Assembly (NCBI GenBank): GCA_022340305.1
Contig: JAJDOF010000157.1
Coordinates: 1-37,905 of the forward strand
DNA: 37,905 bases
Direction of reading: 5' to 3'
Source of the DNA: Gammaproteobacteria bacterium
GTDB taxonomy: Bacteria; Pseudomonadota; Gammaproteobacteria; GCA-001735895
The translations under genes were made by a program, and so were the position numbers. How positions within the stretch are numbered: position 1 is the first letter of the stretch; every line of letters begins with the position of its first letter. The notes beneath the pieces were generated by a model. The model saw nothing but the letters and a program-made list of their open reading frames with translations, did no database searches and was not told the origin of the DNA. Shown piece after piece: positions 34,952 through 37,905 of this stretch.

Positions 34952-36475
34952 CTATTTCAGAAACAGCCGATAAGCTTCGTTCGCCGTCTCGTCCCAGTAG
35001 GGGATGTCGATACCGTTGAGAAATGTCTGGAACATACGGTTATCTTTCTTATCGACCTGGAACCCCATCAGGATCCGGCCAAAATTGGAACCGTGATTGC
35101 GATAATGAAACAGGCTGATATTCCAGCGATCGCCCACTTTCATCAAAAAATTTAATAAGGCACCCGGTTTATCCGGAAACTGAAAGCGATACAGCAGCTC
35201 ATTGTTGACGCTTTGACCCGCCTGACCACCGATCATGTAGCGAGTATGCAGCTTGGCAACTTCATTGCCGGTCATATCGACCACGTTGTAGCCCTTGTCG
35301 GCAAGCCTGGCGATGAGCTTGTCTTTCTCCTCGAAGCCATGGGTGAGTTGTACGCCGGTGAAAACGTGCGCAACTGTGGCATCCGCGTAACGATAATTGA
35401 ACTCTGTAATCGAGCGATTGCCGATCAACTGGCACAGGCGCTTGAAACTACCGGGACGCTCGGGAATTTCGATGGCGAGCAGCGCCTCGCGTTCTTCGCC
35501 GATCTCGGCACGCTCGGACACATGGCGCAGGCGGTCGAAGTTCATATTAGCGCCGCAGTTGATCGCCACCAGGGTCTGACCGGTGATTTCGTGCATATCC
35601 ACGTATTTCTTAAGGCCCGCCAGCGACAGGGCGCCCGACGGCTCGCAGATGGAGCGGGTATCTTCGTAGGTATCCTTGATCGCCGCGCAAATCTGATCGG
35701 TGCTGACCAGCACCACATCGTCGACCAGGTCCTTGATCATCGCCCAGTTGTTCTTGCCGATCTGCTTGACGGCGACCCCATCGGCAAAGATCCCGACATC
35801 CTTCAGCTTGACGCGCCGACCGGCTTTGCGCGCGGCATGAAAGCTGGCCGCATCTTCTGGCTCAACCGCAATAATACGCGTTTCCGGCTTAACTGCCTTC
35901 ATGAACCCGGCGATTCCGCCAATCAAACCACCACCACCGACCGCGACAAAAATGGCGTCGATCTTATCGGGGTGCTGGCGAATGATTTCATGGGCAATGG
36001 TGCCCTGCCCCGCCATCACATCGAAATCATCGAAAGGATGAATGAACGCGAGTTTTTCCGCTTTAGCGAGTATCAGCGAATAATCTCGCGCAGCATCAAA
36101 ATTTTCGCCGTGCAAAACCACCTTCGCACTATAGGCTCTGACTGCGGTCACCTTGATGTCCGGCGTGGTGGTCGGCATCACGATGATCGCTTTCAGGTGG
36201 AGCTTCTTCGCAGCCAATGCCACGCCCTGTGCGTGATTACCTGCCGAGGCAGTAATCACGCCGCTGAGCGCGGGGTTGGCCTGCAGTTCCTGGAATATCT
36301 TGTTGAAGGCACCCCGACATTTAAACGAAAACACCGGTTGCAGGTCTTCGCGCTTGATAAAAGTCTGGTTGTTCAGGCGTCGCGACATTCTTGGCATGAA
36401 GTCGAGCGGCGTTTCACGGGAGACATCGTAAACACGAGCCGTCAATACCTTCTCTAAGAATTTTTCCTTGCGCAT
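34952..36475 (-). CDS. ilvA: threonine ammonia-lyase, biosynthetic (threonine deaminase)
   Basis: PLP enzyme that converts threonine to 2-oxobutanoate, the first step of isoleucine synthesis, normally inhibited by isoleucine. From the ATG at 36475 (MRKEKFLEKVLTARVYDV) it has 507 residues. The PLP lysine lies in FSFKCRGAFNK, SAGNHAQGVALAA is the substrate loop, and GGGGLIGG is the phosphate loop. Two C-terminal ACT-like regulatory domains follow (IPERPGSFKRLCQLIG and FPDKPGALLNFLMKVG), so it is the allosteric anabolic form. The open frame extends to 36676, but that would overlap rpiA and pass through a hairpin. The chosen start matches the Pseudomonas-type N-terminus. Confidence 0.95.
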   Translation of the reverse strand: MRKEKFLEKVLTARVYDVSRETPLDFMPRMSRRLNNQTFIKREDLQPVFSFKCRGAFNKIFQELQANPALSGVITASAGNHAQGVALAAKKLHLKAIIVMPTTTPDIKVTAVRAYSAKVVLHGENFDAARDYSLILAKAEKLAFIHPFDDFDVMAGQGTIAHEIIRQHPDKIDAIFVAVGGGGLIGGIAGFMKAVKPETRIIAVEPEDAASFHAARKAGRRVKLKDVGIFADGVAVKQIGKNNWAMIKDLVDDVVLVSTDQICAAIKDTYEDTRSICEPSGALSLAGLKKYVDMHEITGQTLVAINCGANMNFDRLRHVSERAEIGEEREALLAIEIPERPGSFKRLCQLIGNRSITEFNYRYADATVAHVFTGVQLTHGFEEKDKLIARLADKGYNVVDMTGNEVAKLHTRYMIGGQAGQSVNNELLYRFQFPDKPGALLNFLMKVGDRWNISLFHYRNHGSNFGRILMGFQVDKKDNRMFQTFLNGIDIPYWDETANEAYRLFLK

Positions 36476-36500
36476 GGCCGGCTCTGAGATCAACTGGTAA

Positions 36501-36528
36501 ATTAAAAACCGCGCAATTACTTGCGCGG
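36501..36528 (-). terminator. terminator-like hairpin in the ilvA leader (possible attenuator)
   Basis: On the minus strand a perfect 8-bp stem, CCGCGCAA / TTGCGCGG (36509-36516 and 36521-36528) with a GTAA loop, is followed by TTTTTAAT. This is a standard intrinsic terminator shape, pointing toward ilvA and ending about 25 bases before its ATG. A -10-like TATGAT (complement of 36542-36547) lies just upstream; if that is the ilvA promoter, the stem would be at the very 5' end of the mRNA and act as a stabiliser instead. Confidence 0.55.
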
Positions 36529-36578
36529 GCTGCAGGTGATTATCATAATTGAACGCTTGCGAAGCAACCGGTAAATCC

Positions 36579-37241
36579 ATGACCCCCGAAGATAAAAAAC
36601 GCGCCGCGGCAGAAGCTGCGGTCGCATATGTCAAACCCGATTCGATAATCGGCGTTGGCACCGGTTCGACCGTCAATCATTTTATCGATTTGCTGGCCGC
36701 CAAAATGGCGGGGCAAATCACTGCGGCGGTATCCAGTTCAGAGGCTTCCAGCGAGCGCCTGCGGGCTCTTGGCATTCGCGTTGTCGATCTCAACGATATC
36801 GGCAAGCTCGATCTCTACATTGACGGCGCCGACGAATCGAATACCCGGCTGGAATTGATCAAGGGTGGCGGTGGCGCCCTCATGCGGGAGAAGATCGTCG
36901 CAGCGGCGAGCCGCGAATTCATCTGCATTGCCGACGATAGCAAGCTGGTGGCGACTCTTGGCGCTTTCCCGTTACCGGTAGAAGTGATACCCATGGCGCG
37001 CGAACTCGTCGCCGGGGAATTACGTGAGCTCGGTGGCGAACCGCGACTGCGCGCAGCATTCATCACCGATAACGGCAACCAGATACTCGACGTGCACGGG
37101 CTGCATATTGAAGACGCGCTCGATCTCGAAACTCGCATCAACCAGTTGACCGGCGTGGTTTGCGTCGGGCTTTTCGCCAGGCGACCGGCGGATCGACTCA
37201 TTCTCAGTGGCGATGACGGTATCAGAACCTTACAGTCATAA
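36579..37241 (+). CDS. rpiA: ribose-5-phosphate isomerase A
   Basis: Interconverts ribose 5-phosphate and ribulose 5-phosphate in the pentose phosphate pathway. The ATG at 36579 ([18 protein letters not shown]) gives 220 residues, against 219 in E. coli. Family blocks: [52 protein letters not shown] and [14 protein letters not shown] at 36549 in the same frame is less likely. It is divergent from ilvA, with 103 bases between the starts. Confidence 0.96.
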   Translation: MTPEDKKRAAAEAAVAYVKPDSIIGVGTGSTVNHFIDLLAAKMAGQITAAVSSSEASSERLRALGIRVVDLNDIGKLDLYIDGADESNTRLELIKGGGGALMREKIVAAASREFICIADDSKLVATLGAFPLPVEVIPMARELVAGELRELGGEPRLRAAFITDNGNQILDVHGLHIEDALDLETRINQLTGVVCVGLFARRPADRLILSGDDGIRTLQS

Positions 37242-37333
37242 ACCAGACATCACGTTATCCCGATGCGGCGCAGCATGGGGAACTTATCCGCACTGCACGC
37301 GATCAGGTAGCCAGTTAAAATAGTTCGGCACAA

Positions 37334-37359
37334 AAAAAGCCCGCGAAAGCGGGCTTTTT
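37334..37359. terminator. bidirectional intrinsic terminator between rpiA and rpsI
   Basis: Stem GCCCGC (37339-37344) and GCGGGC (37349-37354) with a GAAA tetraloop, flanked by an A-run (37332-37338) and a T-run (37355-37359). It therefore works in both directions, ending rpiA from the left and rplM-rpsI from the right. Confidence 0.9.
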
Positions 37360-37379
37360 CATTGAGATCGTTTTGCTGC

Positions 37380-37772
37380 TTAACGCTTGGAGAACTGAAC
37401 TCCACGACGGGCTTTGCGAAGTCCGACCTTCTTGCGCTCGACTTCACGTGCGTCGCGAGTCACAAAACCTTCCTTGCGCAATGCTTCACGAAAGGTCTCG
37501 TCGTACTGCAGTAAGGCACGGGTAATGCCCAGGCGAATAGCACCGGCCTGACCACTCGGGCCACCACCGGACACACTCACATTGATATCGAATTTATCGA
37601 CCAGATCAACCGTTTGCAGCGGCTGGCGCACCACCATGCGCGAAGTTTCGCGGCCAAAGTAATCTTCGATGTTTTTCTTGTTTACCGTTATCGCACCGCT
37701 ACCGGACTTGAGGTAAACCCGCGCTGCTGAACTCTTGCGACGACCGGTACCGTAATATTGTTCCACTGCCAT
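37380..37772 (-). CDS. rpsI: 30S ribosomal protein S9
   Basis: Small-subunit protein whose C-terminal tail reaches the P-site tRNA. It is 130 residues with the N-terminal [16 protein letters not shown] block, the central [15 protein letters not shown] block and the invariant [11 protein letters not shown] end. It starts 11 bases after the rplM stop, the standard rplM-rpsI operon, and is followed by the hairpin at 37334-37359. Confidence 0.98.
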   Translation of the reverse strand: MAVEQYYGTGRRKSSAARVYLKSGSGAITVNKKNIEDYFGRETSRMVVRQPLQTVDLVDKFDINVSVSGGGPSGQAGAIRLGITRALLQYDETFREALRKEGFVTRDAREVERKKVGLRKARRGVQFSKR

Positions 37773-37783
37773 AATTTGACCTG

Positions 37784-37905
37784 CTAGATTTCGAGGGGCT
37801 GGGGTTGCTGCGCGCTGTGGGCGTGTGCCTCACCCGCATAGACCTTCAACTTTTTGAACATTGCGCGACCCAGTGAGTTTTTCGGCAACATGCCTTTCAC
37901 CGAAT
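37784..37905 (-). CDS. rplM: 50S ribosomal protein L13 (C-terminal part; runs off the window)
   Basis: The last 39 codons and the TAG stop of a frame entering from the right edge. The readable sequence contains [20 protein letters not shown] followed by [18 protein letters not shown], which matches the C-terminus of L13. The rest lies outside the window. It is the upstream gene of the rplM-rpsI operon. Confidence 0.95.
   Translation of the reverse strand, partial: SVKGMLPKNSLGRAMFKKLKVYAGEAHAHSAQQPQPLEI

Noticed and set aside
35213..36457. A 414-codon plus-strand open frame opposite ilvA
   Set aside because: It is a shadow of a clearly recognised, complete ilvA gene and shows no motif of its own.
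36476..36676. N-terminal extension of IlvA by 67 residues
   Set aside because: It would overlap rpiA and cross a terminator-like hairpin, and the family N-terminus begins at the ATG at 36475.

Overview
The window looks like a piece of a gammaproteobacterial chromosome from a free-living, ubiquinone-using, glutathione-containing Gram-negative. Three things point there: the run lptD-surA-pdxA-ksgA, the run zapA / ygfB-pepP-ubiH-ubiI with 6S RNA behind zapA, and divergent ilvA/rpiA beside rpsI-rplM. Most genes are housekeeping and densely packed, with many 4-base stop/start overlaps. I could not run a search, so product names rest on motif and length recognition.

Layout. 1-1962 (-): glutathione-dependent formaldehyde oxidation (class III alcohol dehydrogenase, S-formylglutathione hydrolase). 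2123-3091 (+): a DUF3179 protein. 3186-9637 (+): lptD, surA, pdxA, ksgA, a 313-bp compound palindromic element, folA, and a small FHA protein. 9686-10747 (-): an exported LysM/FecR-like protein. 11017-13913 (-): the lgt-thyA-apaG-apaH operon. 14008-16050 (+): a DUF255 thioredoxin-fold protein. 16036-18001 (-): gcvT-gcvH and then dgkA. 18082-29426 (-): an 11.3-kb two-partner secretion cassette, transcribed tpsB, then a tandem-FecR protein, then a 2740-residue TpsA exoprotein. 29532-33819 (-): ygfB, pepP, ubiH, ubiI. 33926-34464 (+): a TIGR02449-type coiled-coil gene and zapA. About 34702-34887 (+): 6S RNA. 34952-36475 (-): ilvA. 36579-37241 (+): rpiA. 37380-37905 (-): rpsI and the end of rplM.

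The accessory part is the secretion cassette. In E. coli ubiI is followed directly by gcvT-gcvH; here the cassette sits exactly between them. It contains a transporter, a giant beta-helical exoprotein built from about five repeated modules, and a third exported protein with two FecR-type domains but no sigma factor or membrane anti-sigma layout. A second exported FecR protein at 9686-10747 shares the same core signature, including a close pair of cysteines just after it. The role of these FecR proteins is not known to me and is the best candidate for undescribed biology here.

The other unusual item is the palindromic element between ksgA and folA. Its left terminal repeat encodes the last residues and the stop codon of KsgA, and its right terminal repeat ends five bases before the folA start. 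It contains two further long inverted repeats that would fold in the read-through mRNA.
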